DNA of 22,402 bases, taken from assembly GCA_018400255.1 (NCBI GenBank), contig JAGYMO010000385.1, forward strand, positions 1 through 22,402, written 5' to 3'. Below the pieces are notes generated by a model. The model saw nothing but the letters and a program-made list of their open reading frames with translations, was not told the origin of the DNA and ran no database searches. The first letter of the stretch is position 1; every line of letters starts with the position of its first letter. This DNA is from Deltaproteobacteria bacterium (lineage in GTDB: Bacteria > Desulfobacterota > DSM-4660 > Desulfatiglandales > B25-G16). The position numbers and the translations under genes were made by a program. This document shows, piece by piece, positions 7,575-15,819 of the stretch.

Positions 7575-9905
7575 TTGGACGAAACAATGAAAAATACTAA
7601 AACAGCCATGGAACAGATAAATCGAGGGCTCAAAGCGCGCGAAGGCCAACCACCGATTCCCTTTGAAGAGTTTTTGAATATCCTTGTATCAAATCCTCCT
7701 GCGTTTTTACGTAATATATTCCTTTTTTTTCATGACATGGTGAAAATGTATGTGGGCGAGGGTATAGAAGAGTATCCAGATGATCCTGAAAATGTGGGCT
7801 TTATGGATTATGATTTCAATGGGCTTTTAGCTGAAGGTGCCGACCACCCTTTTTTTGCTGATAGGCTTTTTTCTAACCGATTTATAAACCTTGTTCAGTC
7901 ATTGAGAATGGGCGACCAGCAAAACAAAATTTATATCTTTTATGGACCTCCTGGGTGCGGGAAAAGTACATTTTTGAATAACCTCCTCACAAAATTTGAA
8001 GAATATAACAATCGTACAGAAGAGGGGCTTAGATGGGAAACAGTTTGGAGATTGGACCCAAAGCTGCTTGGTATTTCATACAGGTATGAACAAAATCCAT
8101 TATTTGAAAAACTCTACAAAGCACTTGATGCTTATCGGTTGGAATGGGAAGGATCTAATGCGGGGAAGGAAGATTTTCTAAAAGAACAAGGCTACCCCTA
8201 TTTCAATGATAACAATATCATTGAGGTACCTTGCCCAAGCCATGATAATCCCTTACTGTCTATTCCCAGGGAAATACGCCGAGATTTTTTAAACGAGTTG
8301 TTAAAAGGCAATAAGTCTTGGGGTAAAATGTCAGATGAAAAGGAATATGATTGGATTTTCAGGGATGAGCCCTGTACTATTTGTAGCTCTATTTTTGAGG
8401 CCTTGCTAAGCAAGCTTAAAAAACCTAAGGACGTTTTTAAAATGATTTTTGCGCGGCCTTATCGTATAAGTAGACGACTCGGGGAGGGTATTAGTGTTTT
8501 TAATCCCGGCGATAAGCCTATGGAGCAAAGCTACCTTACCAACCCAATGATTCAGAAAATGTTAAATAACATTTTCAGAGACAGTAGCCAGATCAAGTAC
8601 ATCTTCTCCCAATATGCAAAAACTAATGATGGTATTTATGCCCTCATGGATATCAAATCTCATAATGCTGGAAGGCTATTAGAACTTCACAATGTTATCA
8701 GTGAGGGTGTGCATAAGGTAGAAGATATTGAGGAAAGAATAAGTTCCCTTTTTATAGGTGTAATGAACCCTGAGGATGAGAAAGAAATAAAGGACATACA
8801 ATCATTTTTAGGACGTATTGAATATGTAAAAATTCCCTATGTTATGGATATAAGAACAGAGGTAGAGATATACCGAAATATCTTTGGAAAACAAATTGAA
8901 GACAATTTTCTCCCTCGGGTTTTACACAACTTCGCACGGATAATTATTTCCTCTCGTTTGGATATTAAATCTGAGGCCCTGTTGGAGTGGATAGGAGATT
9001 CTAAGAAATACGCTGCTTATTGTGATAGGAACCTGCAGCTTTTGAAGATGGAGCTTTACGTTGGTTTTGTTCCCGACTGGCTTTCCGAAGAGGACAGGCA
9101 CTCTTTGACTGCTAAGCGAAGAAGACGGATCCTTGCTGAGGCAGATAAAGAGGGATTTAAGGGGTTTTCGGGACGTGAATCTATAAAGATATTTAATGCG
9201 TTTTATTCACGCTATGCCCAGGAAGATAAACTAATTAACATGAATATGCTAATCAACTATTTTAGTGAGATTAGAAAAGATTTATACACTTACGTACCTG
9301 AGGGTTTTCTTGATGCCCTGGTGCGCATGTATAACTATACTGTTTTGCAGGAAGTAAAAGAATCACTTTATTATTATAACAAGGAAAAAATCTCAAGGGA
9401 CATACAGAATTACATATTTGCATTGAACTTTGATATAGGTACTGTTCAAAAATGCGAGTTTACCGGTGAACAACTTGAAATTACGGAACAGTTTCTCGAG
9501 AGAATTGAAAATCGTTTGCTGGGCCCAGATGTTGACACCAAGGAGAGAGTAAACTTTAGGGAAGAAACTCAGAAAAGATACACATCCAAAACTCTGACCC
9601 AGGAGATCCTTTTTGAGGGGCGGCCTATACACAGGACAGAGCTTTTTCAATCCCTTCATGAGCGGTATGTCTATCATCTAAAAGAAAGGGTACTGGATCC
9701 CTTTTTGAAAAACGAGAACTTCCGGCGGGCTATAAAAGATTATAATGGGAAGGATTTTAAGACCTATGATAAGAGAGTGAGAGAACAGGTCAATTATATG
9801 ATAAAAAATTTGACCCAGAAGTATAACTATGCGGAACAGGGAGCAAAAGAAGTGTGTATATATGTTATAGATAGTGATATCGCAAAAGGGTTTTCTGCCA
9901 TTTAA
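7575..9905 (+). CDS. Second, divergent PrkA-family AAA protein
   Basis: A 776-residue PrkA-like protein, larger than and clearly different from the first copy of the operon. It has a long N-terminal extension, Walker A GPPGCGKS (124-131), a CTIC pair (267-270) and the PrkA-like segment ISVFNPGDKP (306-315). A candidate Walker B strand, IYALMDI (354-360), lacks a second acidic residue. It is followed by a Gly-Val-Met-Asn-Pro sensor-like stretch (395-399) and a long helical C-terminal region with an Arg-rich patch (515-518). The TTG at 7575 directly follows the spoVR stop and has AAAAGG eight bases upstream; ATG 7587 is the alternative start. It is the last gene of the operon. A dimer or regulatory partner of the first PrkA is an attractive inference, as is a separate kinase. 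Family membership is fairly firm, activity is not. Confidence 0.82.
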   Translation: MDETMKNTKTAMEQINRGLKAREGQPPIPFEEFLNILVSNPPAFLRNIFLFFHDMVKMYVGEGIEEYPDDPENVGFMDYDFNGLLAEGADHPFFADRLFSNRFINLVQSLRMGDQQNKIYIFYGPPGCGKSTFLNNLLTKFEEYNNRTEEGLRWETVWRLDPKLLGISYRYEQNPLFEKLYKALDAYRLEWEGSNAGKEDFLKEQGYPYFNDNNIIEVPCPSHDNPLLSIPREIRRDFLNELLKGNKSWGKMSDEKEYDWIFRDEPCTICSSIFEALLSKLKKPKDVFKMIFARPYRISRRLGEGISVFNPGDKPMEQSYLTNPMIQKMLNNIFRDSSQIKYIFSQYAKTNDGIYALMDIKSHNAGRLLELHNVISEGVHKVEDIEERISSLFIGVMNPEDEKEIKDIQSFLGRIEYVKIPYVMDIRTEVEIYRNIFGKQIEDNFLPRVLHNFARIIISSRLDIKSEALLEWIGDSKKYAAYCDRNLQLLKMELYVGFVPDWLSEEDRHSLTAKRRRRILAEADKEGFKGFSGRESIKIFNAFYSRYAQEDKLINMNMLINYFSEIRKDLYTYVPEGFLDALVRMYNYTVLQEVKESLYYYNKEKISRDIQNYIFALNFDIGTVQKCEFTGEQLEITEQFLERIENRLLGPDVDTKERVNFREETQKRYTSKTLTQEILFEGRPIHRTELFQSLHERYVYHLKERVLDPFLKNENFRRAIKDYNGKDFKTYDKRVREQVNYMIKNLTQKYNYAEQGAKEVCIYVIDSDIAKGFSAI

Positions 9906-10129
9906 AAATAAAAGGGTGATTTGTGGGTTGAAGACTGCGACTGCCTTCCTGGAGTAGAGCGGGGATCAATATGTAACCCTTTAAAGCAAGAAGAGTTCTT
10001 AGTTAAAAAGATAATAGGCCATGAATAATATAATTTCATTTCTGTTTAAGCGTTATTTCTTTGTAAACAAACTCATAAATAAGGGTTAATTCAAGGTAAA
10101 AATATCCACATCCTTTCGTCCCTTTTTTA

Positions 10130-10135
10130 TATAAT
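10130..10135 (+). promoter_or_regulatory. Candidate -10 box upstream of thrC
   Basis: TATAAT lies 40 bases before the thrC start codon, in the 269-base gap after the PrkA operon. No good TTGACA-like hexamer is found at the expected spacing, so this is a weak promoter call. It is supported mainly by the consensus -10 sequence and its position. Confidence 0.3.
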
Positions 10136-10174
10136 AGACAGCATAAAAAGTTGCCAATACCTAATAAAAGATAA

Positions 10175-11689
10175 ATGGATAATAAAATGAACATAAACGA
10201 CTTTCCAGATGATATCAGAGAAAATATTATACCTAATCCTTATGGCAGTATGTTTTATAGATGCTTGGCCTGTAATAGGGAGTTTGACATAGAAAATCTT
10301 CTGTATACATGTCCTTCCTGTGGCGGCATATTAATGTTATACCAAAGGCCCTCAGAAAAAATAAAAAACATAGATGGGGATGCATGGAGAAAGATATTTG
10401 ACTATAGAAGAATGATTAACCGTAGTTCCCTTAGGGGTGTTTTTCGTTTTTATGAGTTTATTGCGCCTATCATTCCTTTAGAGAGTATAGTTTATTTGGG
10501 TGAGGGTAGCACCCCACTGGTTGAGGCGAATACAAATATAGAGCAAGAGATTGGATTACCCGTCTATTTTAAGTATGAGGGTCTGAATCCAAGTCTTTCC
10601 TTTAAAGACAGAGGGATGGCCTGTGCGCTTAGTTTTCTAAACTACCTTGCAGCAAAAAAAGGTCTTAAAAACATTCTTGCTATATGTGCATCAACTGGTG
10701 ATACATCCGCGTCAGCGGCACTTTATTCTGCATATTTAACAGGCCTTGTAAAATCAGCTGTTATCCTTCCAAAGGGTAAGGTCACATCGCAGCAATTATC
10801 GCAGCCTATTGTGAGCGGAGCAACTGTATTTGAGATTCCCGGCGTTTTCGACGATTGCATGAAGGTGGTTGAAGTGTTAAGTGAAAAATACAACGTTGCC
10901 CTTTTAAACTCTAAGAACAGCTGGAGAATACTTGGTCAGGAGTCATTTGCCTTTGAGGTCGCCCAAGAATTTGATTATACCGTTAGTGATAAGGTTATTG
11001 TTGTTCCAATTGGAAATGCAGGTAATATAAGCGCTATAATGTCTGGTTTTCTGAAATTTTTGAAGGCAAACATAATCTCCGGGCTGCCAAAGATACTTGG
11101 TGTTCAATCAGAGCATGCAAACCCAGTGTATCGGTATTATCTGGAAGAAGACACGCCTATGCGAGCTTTTAAACCTGTGCATGTTAAACCGAGTGTTGCT
11201 CAGGCAGCAATGATAGGAAACCCTGTATCAATGCCAAGGGTAATTGATATTGTGAGAGAATATAACCAGGTTGCGGGTCAGAAAAGGGTGTTTGTTGCCC
11301 AGGTTACCGAGCAGGAGATAATGGATGCCACTATGGCTGCAAATAAAAATGGCCATATAGTATGTACTCAAGGCGGAGAATCCTTGGCAGGATTGATGAG
11401 GGCAAGAGAAATGGGAATTGTCTCTGATAAGGAAACGGGCATACTTGACTCCACTGCACATTCACTTAAATTCTCTGGCTTTCAGCAAATGTACCTTGAA
11501 GACACCTTTCCTGAAGAATTTGGCATTAAACCAAACAAAGAATATAGAAACAGCCCTGTTTCAATAATTCCCGAGGGCATTAAAAAGATGCCTGGAACCG
11601 GGGAGCCTCTAACTGAACAGGAGTTGCAGATTTTTGTAAGAGCAAGCGCAGAAACAATAGCAAATATATTATCTCTGAAGAAAATATAA
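10175..11689 (+). CDS. thrC: Threonine synthase
   Basis: A 504-residue PLP enzyme that converts O-phosphohomoserine to threonine, the last step of threonine synthesis. The PLP lysine is in SFKDRG (Lys144), preceded by GEGSTPL (109-115). The phosphate-binding loop is PIGNAGNIS, and a late GGESLAG motif is also present. An N-terminal zinc-ribbon-like module with Cys30, Cys33, Cys46 and Cys49 is typical of one bacterial/archaeal threonine synthase branch, and the length of about 500 fits a zinc-module version. The ATG at 10175 lacks a strong Shine-Dalgarno; ATG 10187 is an alternative. It lies 39 bases upstream of lptG and is probably cotranscribed with it. Other threonine pathway genes are not nearby. 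A broader beta-replacing PLP enzyme cannot be wholly excluded, but the match is good. Confidence 0.9.
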   Translation: MDNKMNINDFPDDIRENIIPNPYGSMFYRCLACNREFDIENLLYTCPSCGGILMLYQRPSEKIKNIDGDAWRKIFDYRRMINRSSLRGVFRFYEFIAPIIPLESIVYLGEGSTPLVEANTNIEQEIGLPVYFKYEGLNPSLSFKDRGMACALSFLNYLAAKKGLKNILAICASTGDTSASAALYSAYLTGLVKSAVILPKGKVTSQQLSQPIVSGATVFEIPGVFDDCMKVVEVLSEKYNVALLNSKNSWRILGQESFAFEVAQEFDYTVSDKVIVVPIGNAGNISAIMSGFLKFLKANIISGLPKILGVQSEHANPVYRYYLEEDTPMRAFKPVHVKPSVAQAAMIGNPVSMPRVIDIVREYNQVAGQKRVFVAQVTEQEIMDATMAANKNGHIVCTQGGESLAGLMRAREMGIVSDKETGILDSTAHSLKFSGFQQMYLEDTFPEEFGIKPNKEYRNSPVSIIPEGIKKMPGTGEPLTEQELQIFVRASAETIANILSLKKI

Positions 11690-11728
11690 CCGATTGACTT
11701 TTAGCTGAAACGTATGAGCTAAGATATT

Positions 11729-12808
11729 ATGAAAATAATTACACGGTATCTATATAAGCAATTTTTTCTTTTTTTCTTTATATCTCTGATTATTTTTCTT
11801 GTAGTCTACATGGTCATAGAATTTTTTGGGAAAATTGATAACTTTTTTGAGGCAGGTGTTTCTGCGGGCTTAGCCGTTATCTTTTTGCTTTACAAGGCCC
11901 CATTTATTCTCTTGCAATTGATCCCCGTATCAGTTCTTATCTCTGTTATGTTAATGTTAGGTCTAATGAGTAAACATAATGAGATACTTGCGTTAAACGG
12001 TTCAGGCATGAGCATGCATAATTTGGCATCTATAATTGTAGGTATCTCTATTATTGTTGGAACAGGATCATTTTTTTTATCCGAATCTATTGTACCGATT
12101 ACCAGCTTAATGGCAAATGATTTATGGGATAGCCAGATAGAGAAAAAAGATTCTAAAGGTGCTTACAAGCTGTCTCATATCTGGTATAAGGGAAGGAAAA
12201 CAATTTATCAGATTAGGACATTTGACACCGTAAGAAATGTAGCCGAGGGCTTTACTGTTTTTTTCTTTGATAAGGATTTTACCTTGGTAAAGAGGATTGA
12301 TGCAAAAAGTGCTCAATGGGATAATGGTATCTGGTATCTTAACAAAGGCCTTATTCAAAATATAGAAGACGGTGATTTAACAAAGTCAGAAAGTTTTATT
12401 AAACATGCTATTCAATTGCCTGAAACCCCGACTAATTTTAAGCGCTCCATGAAAGCGCCTGAAGAAATGAGTTTTTGGGAGTTAAGAAAATATACAAAAA
12501 AAATAAGGGAAGAGGGATATGATGCGACGCAATTGCTGGTTGATCTAAATATCAAGATAGCCTTTCCCTTTATATGCCCAGTACTTGCTTTGGTAGGTAT
12601 ACCTCTTGCATTAAGTAGGAGAAAGGGAGGCATTCCATTCAGTATTACTATTGGTATAGGCGTTAGCTTTTTTTATCTGCTAACATTTGGTCTATCTCGC
12701 TCATTTGCTATATCAGGATTGCTCCCACCAATATTGGGTGCTTGGATGGCCAACTTACTCTTCTCACTTTTTGGCATATACCTAATACTCGCGGCAGAAA
12801 GCCGGTAA
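11729..12808 (+). CDS. lptG: Lipopolysaccharide export permease LptG (YjgP/YjgQ family)
   Basis: A 359-residue inner-membrane protein of the YjgP/YjgQ family, one half of the permease that extracts LPS from the inner membrane for the Lpt bridge (with LptB, LptF, LptC). Three hydrophobic segments near the N terminus (about 10-35, 55-80, 99-122) and three near the C terminus (about 272-293, 301-322, 331-355) flank a periplasmic beta-jellyroll region. This layout is canonical. The middle motifs (HIWYKG, DNGIWYL, SFWELRKYTKKIR) favour LptG over LptF. An LptF gene is not adjacent. No strong ribosome site is visible before ATG 11729. The gene converges on the response-regulator gene with only six bases between stop codons. 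Its presence implies a diderm cell. Confidence 0.88.
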   Translation: MKIITRYLYKQFFLFFFISLIIFLVVYMVIEFFGKIDNFFEAGVSAGLAVIFLLYKAPFILLQLIPVSVLISVMLMLGLMSKHNEILALNGSGMSMHNLASIIVGISIIVGTGSFFLSESIVPITSLMANDLWDSQIEKKDSKGAYKLSHIWYKGRKTIYQIRTFDTVRNVAEGFTVFFFDKDFTLVKRIDAKSAQWDNGIWYLNKGLIQNIEDGDLTKSESFIKHAIQLPETPTNFKRSMKAPEEMSFWELRKYTKKIREEGYDATQLLVDLNIKIAFPFICPVLALVGIPLALSRRKGGIPFSITIGIGVSFFYLLTFGLSRSFAISGLLPPILGAWMANLLFSLFGIYLILAAESR

Positions 12809-12814
12809 AACATT

Positions 12815-13183
12815 TTAGGATGAAGGCACTCTTGCATCTAAGGCCATTGATATTTTATTTTTGAGCTCGGTTAAATCAAAAGATTTTATTACATAGTAAT
12901 CTGCGGCTATCGATTTGATATCCTCCTTAAATGTGTCATAGGCAGTGCAAAGTATTACAGGTAGGTTATAAAATTTGTTTCTTATTTTTTGCAATAAGTC
13001 CAAGCCGTTATAATCAATCATTTTTATATCAAGTATAACAACATCGGGCTTTTGCTCTTCTATTTTTTCAATCAATTTATATCCGTCTGCCGCAGTGATG
13101 ACCTCATAGCCAGCCTCACTTAATTCCTCTGAGTAAAGAAGCCTGATATGCTCTTCATCGTCAACTACTAATATCTTGGCCAT
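12815..13183 (-). CDS. Single-domain response regulator (CheY-like receiver)
   Basis: A 122-residue stand-alone receiver domain. The phosphorylation site and supporting residues are intact: acidic pair Asp8-Asp9, phospho-acceptor Asp52 in VVILDIKM, Thr80 and Lys100. There is no output domain, so it must act through protein contacts or as a phosphorelay intermediate. I chose ATG 13183 because GGAG lies seven bases upstream; an in-frame TTG two codons earlier is less likely. It is the second gene of a pair, 36 bases downstream of the glycosyltransferase gene on the same strand. No histidine kinase is present nearby, so the partner is unknown. The frame ends close to the lptG stop on the other strand. 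Confidence 0.9.
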   Translation of the reverse strand: MAKILVVDDEEHIRLLYSEELSEAGYEVITAADGYKLIEKIEEQKPDVVILDIKMIDYNGLDLLQKIRNKFYNLPVILCTAYDTFKEDIKSIAADYYVIKSFDLTELKNKISMALDARVPSS

Positions 13184-13219
13184 AAGCAATCTCCATAAAG
13201 TAAAAAATTGACCAAATAA

Positions 13220-14446
13220 TTAAGCGGTCTCTTTGTCATTCCAGCGTTGTACAAAAAGATTTTTAGCCGCCTCAAATTGTGTACATTCTTCCTCTATAAA
13301 TGCCTCTGATTCCCTTATGGACATCCTCGCTGTTTTCTTTACAAACGAGAGTGTTTTTCCCATATAAATTGGGATAAGGGAATCTAATAGTTCTTCCCTG
13401 GTACAGATTTTGTCCCTATAAGCAACGGCAAAGTCAATTAAAACATTGACCCATAAGTTTGTGGGAAAATCAAACTGTTCTTCATCCATTTTTCCAATTT
13501 CTTGTAATTTGGTTTTTGCAGCTTTTAAAAGCACCTTTTCCCATATCTGGTTATAAAGGGTAAAGCCTTCCTGAAATCTTTTTAATAAGACATCTTTATT
13601 TACACTGACTGGAGGAGGCGTTTCTGTTTCTCCAAGGCCAAAACCAAAGATTGAAGTCGGTTTACTCCATTTGACATTTGACCAAAAGGGATAAAATTTT
13701 ATCATCAAATCAAAGATAGTCCCTAATACCTGTCTGAACATAGGGCCAAGGTCTGAGCCGGGATCCTTTGCGCGATGAATTTTAGGCCGGCCCATAAAGG
13801 CCTGGCATATTGGGCTGTTTTCATTTATGGCTATCGTAGTCATCCATATATCAATACCGAAATTACTAACTGCATCGGTCCATGTATTATTTTGCAGGTA
13901 TGTTTGTGCCAGTTGTCCGGAAAAACCAAAATCTCCTCCTATAGGCTGTCTAACCCTTCTCCCATAAAGGGATCTGGTCAGCGGGTAAGCTATAGAGTTG
14001 GTGATGGTACCGTCATATTTGTGCCGTATGTATAGAGGGGCTACATAGCTAAAATCTTGGAAGAGGGGATCGCCTAAATTCTTAATCCATAGGGGCGTTA
14101 TGCTTTTTAAATCAGCATCAACTACCACTACCCCTGTAGCTTTAAGGTCAACTATCTTCTGAAACAGATTCCTGAAATTATTCCCTTTTCCCGTTATTCC
14201 CGGCTCGGTGGAAATGTATATTTTTGGCGTGTCTGTCTTTATGCCAAGAAAGATTTCCTTGGTGCCATCCTGAGAGTTATTATCACAATTGATTATAACT
14301 GATTTCATATTGCCAAAAAATGCTGATATGCCTTTATCTGCCTGCTGTACCGGATACGCAATTGAATCAGCTTCATTGTAAGATGGTATTGCTACAACGA
14401 ATTCCGCTTCTTTAACATTGTCGGGGTTCACTTCCTTTTCAAACAT
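13220..14446 (-). CDS. GT-A glycosyltransferase, GpgS/mannosylglycerate-synthase-like
   Basis: A 408-residue nucleotide-sugar-dependent glycosyltransferase with a GT-A fold. It begins with VAIPSYNEADSI (18-29), then a GKGNNFR segment (87-93) and the metal-binding DAD (110-112) in VVVDADLKSITPLWI. RQPIGGDFGFSG (166-177) and SNFGIDIWMTT follow, then a late PKIHRAKDPG. This order, especially DADxxSxxPxWI, QPxGG(D/E) and GIDxxxT, is shared by glucosyl-3-phosphoglycerate synthases (GT81) and mannosylglycerate synthases (GT78). These make compatible solutes or precursors of polymethylated polysaccharides. Such a role here is inferred from motifs only; a plain GT2 enzyme remains possible. There is no membrane segment, so it is probably cytosolic. 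A direct repeat lies just upstream (14473-14489). The paired receiver gene may reflect regulation. Confidence 0.78.
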   Translation of the reverse strand: MFEKEVNPDNVKEAEFVVAIPSYNEADSIAYPVQQADKGISAFFGNMKSVIINCDNNSQDGTKEIFLGIKTDTPKIYISTEPGITGKGNNFRNLFQKIVDLKATGVVVVDADLKSITPLWIKNLGDPLFQDFSYVAPLYIRHKYDGTITNSIAYPLTRSLYGRRVRQPIGGDFGFSGQLAQTYLQNNTWTDAVSNFGIDIWMTTIAINENSPICQAFMGRPKIHRAKDPGSDLGPMFRQVLGTIFDLMIKFYPFWSNVKWSKPTSIFGFGLGETETPPPVSVNKDVLLKRFQEGFTLYNQIWEKVLLKAAKTKLQEIGKMDEEQFDFPTNLWVNVLIDFAVAYRDKICTREELLDSLIPIYMGKTLSFVKKTARMSIRESEAFIEEECTQFEAAKNLFVQRWNDKETA

Positions 14447-14472
14447 ATCACAGCCAGTACTTTCAAAAAAGA

Positions 14473-14489
14473 TTAATGTTAGTTAATGT
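14473..14489 (-). promoter_or_regulatory. Short direct repeat upstream of the glycosyltransferase gene
   Basis: TTAATGT occurs twice with a 3-base spacer (14473-14479 and 14483-14489), a 10-bp period, 27-43 bases ahead of the start codon. Two sites on the same face of the helix could bind a dimeric regulator or a DNA-binding response regulator. In AT-rich DNA such a repeat can also arise by chance. Confidence 0.2.
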
Positions 14490-14540
14490 GAATTGACCTT
14501 GCTTTTTGACATACAATCTAGTTTATAATTTCGCAAAACC

Positions 14541-14586
14541 TCTTAGCGACTAAGATATTGGCCATTGTTTCTACGTGGCCAATATC
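14541..14586. terminator. Tandem hairpins between hbd and the glycosyltransferase gene
   Basis: A perfect 11-bp inverted repeat, GATATTGGCCA (14554-14564) and TGGCCAATATC (14576-14586), has an 11-nt loop. It adjoins a second hairpin, TCTTAG/CGA/CTAAGA (14541-14555), and the two share two bases. On the minus-strand transcript they follow the hbd stop by about 27 bases. After the second hairpin the transcript reads GGTTTTGCG, so a long T-run is lacking. The likely role is a weak terminator or mRNA 3'-end stabiliser for hbd; an operator for the downstream glycosyltransferase gene is the alternative. Confidence 0.5.
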
Positions 14587-14613
14587 AAATAGAAAAACCT
14601 TTTTTAGAATTCT

Positions 14614-15468
14614 TTATTTGCTATAATCATAAAAGCCTTTTCCGCTCTTCCTTCCCAGCCAACCCGCATCTACATATTTCTTAAGCAGAGGGCATGGCCT
14701 ATACTTTGGATCGCCAAGGCCCTTGAATAGAACATCCAGTATAGCAAGGCAGGTATCTAAGCCTATTAGGTCAGCAAGGGCTAAAGGCCCCATAGGGTGA
14801 TTCATACCCAATGTCATTACATCGTCAATGCCCTTTACCGTACCCACTCCCTCAAATAGGGCATAAATAGCCTCGTTGATCATGGGTAAGAGCACCCTGT
14901 TGCTTATAAAACCAGGAAAATCATTGGCCTCAACCGGTATTTTTTTGAGTTTTAGAGCCAGGTCATTTGTTGTCTTATTGGTCTCATCAGATGTTGCGAG
15001 ACCCCTTATAATCTCAACAAGCTTCATCACCGGAACAGGGTTCATAAAATGCATGCCTATCACTTTTTGAGGCCTTTTTGTTGCTCCGGCTATTTTTGTA
15101 ATAGAGATTGAGGATGTGTTGGACGAAAGAATTGTATCGTTTTTGCATATATCGTCAAGTTCAGAGAAAATTTTTAGCTTCAGTTGTTCATTTTCTGTGG
15201 CAGCCTCGACTAGAAAATCTACCTGCTTCATATCTGAGATATCTGTAGATCCTTTTATCCTTGAAATGATGTCATTCTTTTCTTGAGATGATATCTTATC
15301 TTTCTTTACCATTCTTGATAAGCTATTGTCAATTGTTGCAAAACCTTTATCTACAAATTCAGTGCTTATATCATTCATCACTACCTTTAAGCCATTAGAA
15401 GCTGCTACTTGCACTATTCCTGAGCCCATTTGCCCAGCCCCAATTACACCAATTGTTTCAACACCCAT
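14614..15468 (-). CDS. hbd: 3-hydroxybutyryl-CoA dehydrogenase
   Basis: A 284-residue NAD(P)-dependent 3-hydroxyacyl-CoA dehydrogenase interconverting acetoacetyl-CoA and 3-hydroxybutyryl-CoA. The Rossmann motif GVIGAGQMGSGI is at 7-18. The family signature around GMHFMNPVPVMKLVEII (containing the catalytic His), the FPGFISNRVLLPMINEA segment and a C-terminal GRKSGKGFYDY are all present. At 284 residues it is the short stand-alone form, not a fused multifunctional beta-oxidation protein. A strong AGGAGG-type site lies nine bases upstream (complement of 15478-15483). No crotonase or thiolase gene is adjacent. It may serve butanoate metabolism, beta-oxidation or anaerobic acyl-CoA degradation; sequence alone cannot decide. 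Confidence 0.92.
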   Translation of the reverse strand: MGVETIGVIGAGQMGSGIVQVAASNGLKVVMNDISTEFVDKGFATIDNSLSRMVKKDKISSQEKNDIISRIKGSTDISDMKQVDFLVEAATENEQLKLKIFSELDDICKNDTILSSNTSSISITKIAGATKRPQKVIGMHFMNPVPVMKLVEIIRGLATSDETNKTTNDLALKLKKIPVEANDFPGFISNRVLLPMINEAIYALFEGVGTVKGIDDVMTLGMNHPMGPLALADLIGLDTCLAILDVLFKGLGDPKYRPCPLLKKYVDAGWLGRKSGKGFYDYSK

Positions 15469-15819
15469 AAGAAAGTTCCTCCTTTATAAAAGGTCAGATT
15501 GTAAATAACATTTAAATAGTAATATAAGTTGCTGCATCATTGTAATAGTAACACAATAAACCTCATCTGCATATTAGAGACTTTGTTTTTGTTAAACGGT
15601 ATTTGATATAACTTAAATGAATTTTAAAGTCAAGATCGGGCTGAATCTCAAGGTTCCTTTTCAAAGATATGAAACTATAGATAGCTAAGCCGGTTTTTAT
15701 AGTAATAGTTTATGCAGTCAGATTGTAAAAGCTGCTAAATAAATTCCATTAAAAGACAACTATTATATAAAAAAATGCTGGGAGAGGGATTTATTAAATG
15801 AGGTATTGGGCTTTTCTAA
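15469..15819. other. Intergenic region upstream of hbd
   Basis: This 351-base AT-rich gap lies between two minus-strand genes. It holds the ribosome site of hbd and presumably the hbd promoter, but no confident -35/-10 pair. I see no RNA gene, long inverted repeat or protein-like frame. Confidence 0.5.

Noticed and set aside
9906..10174. Terminator for the PrkA operon (AAAGGGT near 9914 with ACCCTTT near 9976)
   Set aside because: The arms are only seven bases with a loop of over 50 and there is no T-run, so I did not call it.
14506..14529. TTGACA and TATAAT as a plus-strand promoter
   Set aside because: The spacing is only 12 bases and no plus-strand gene follows.
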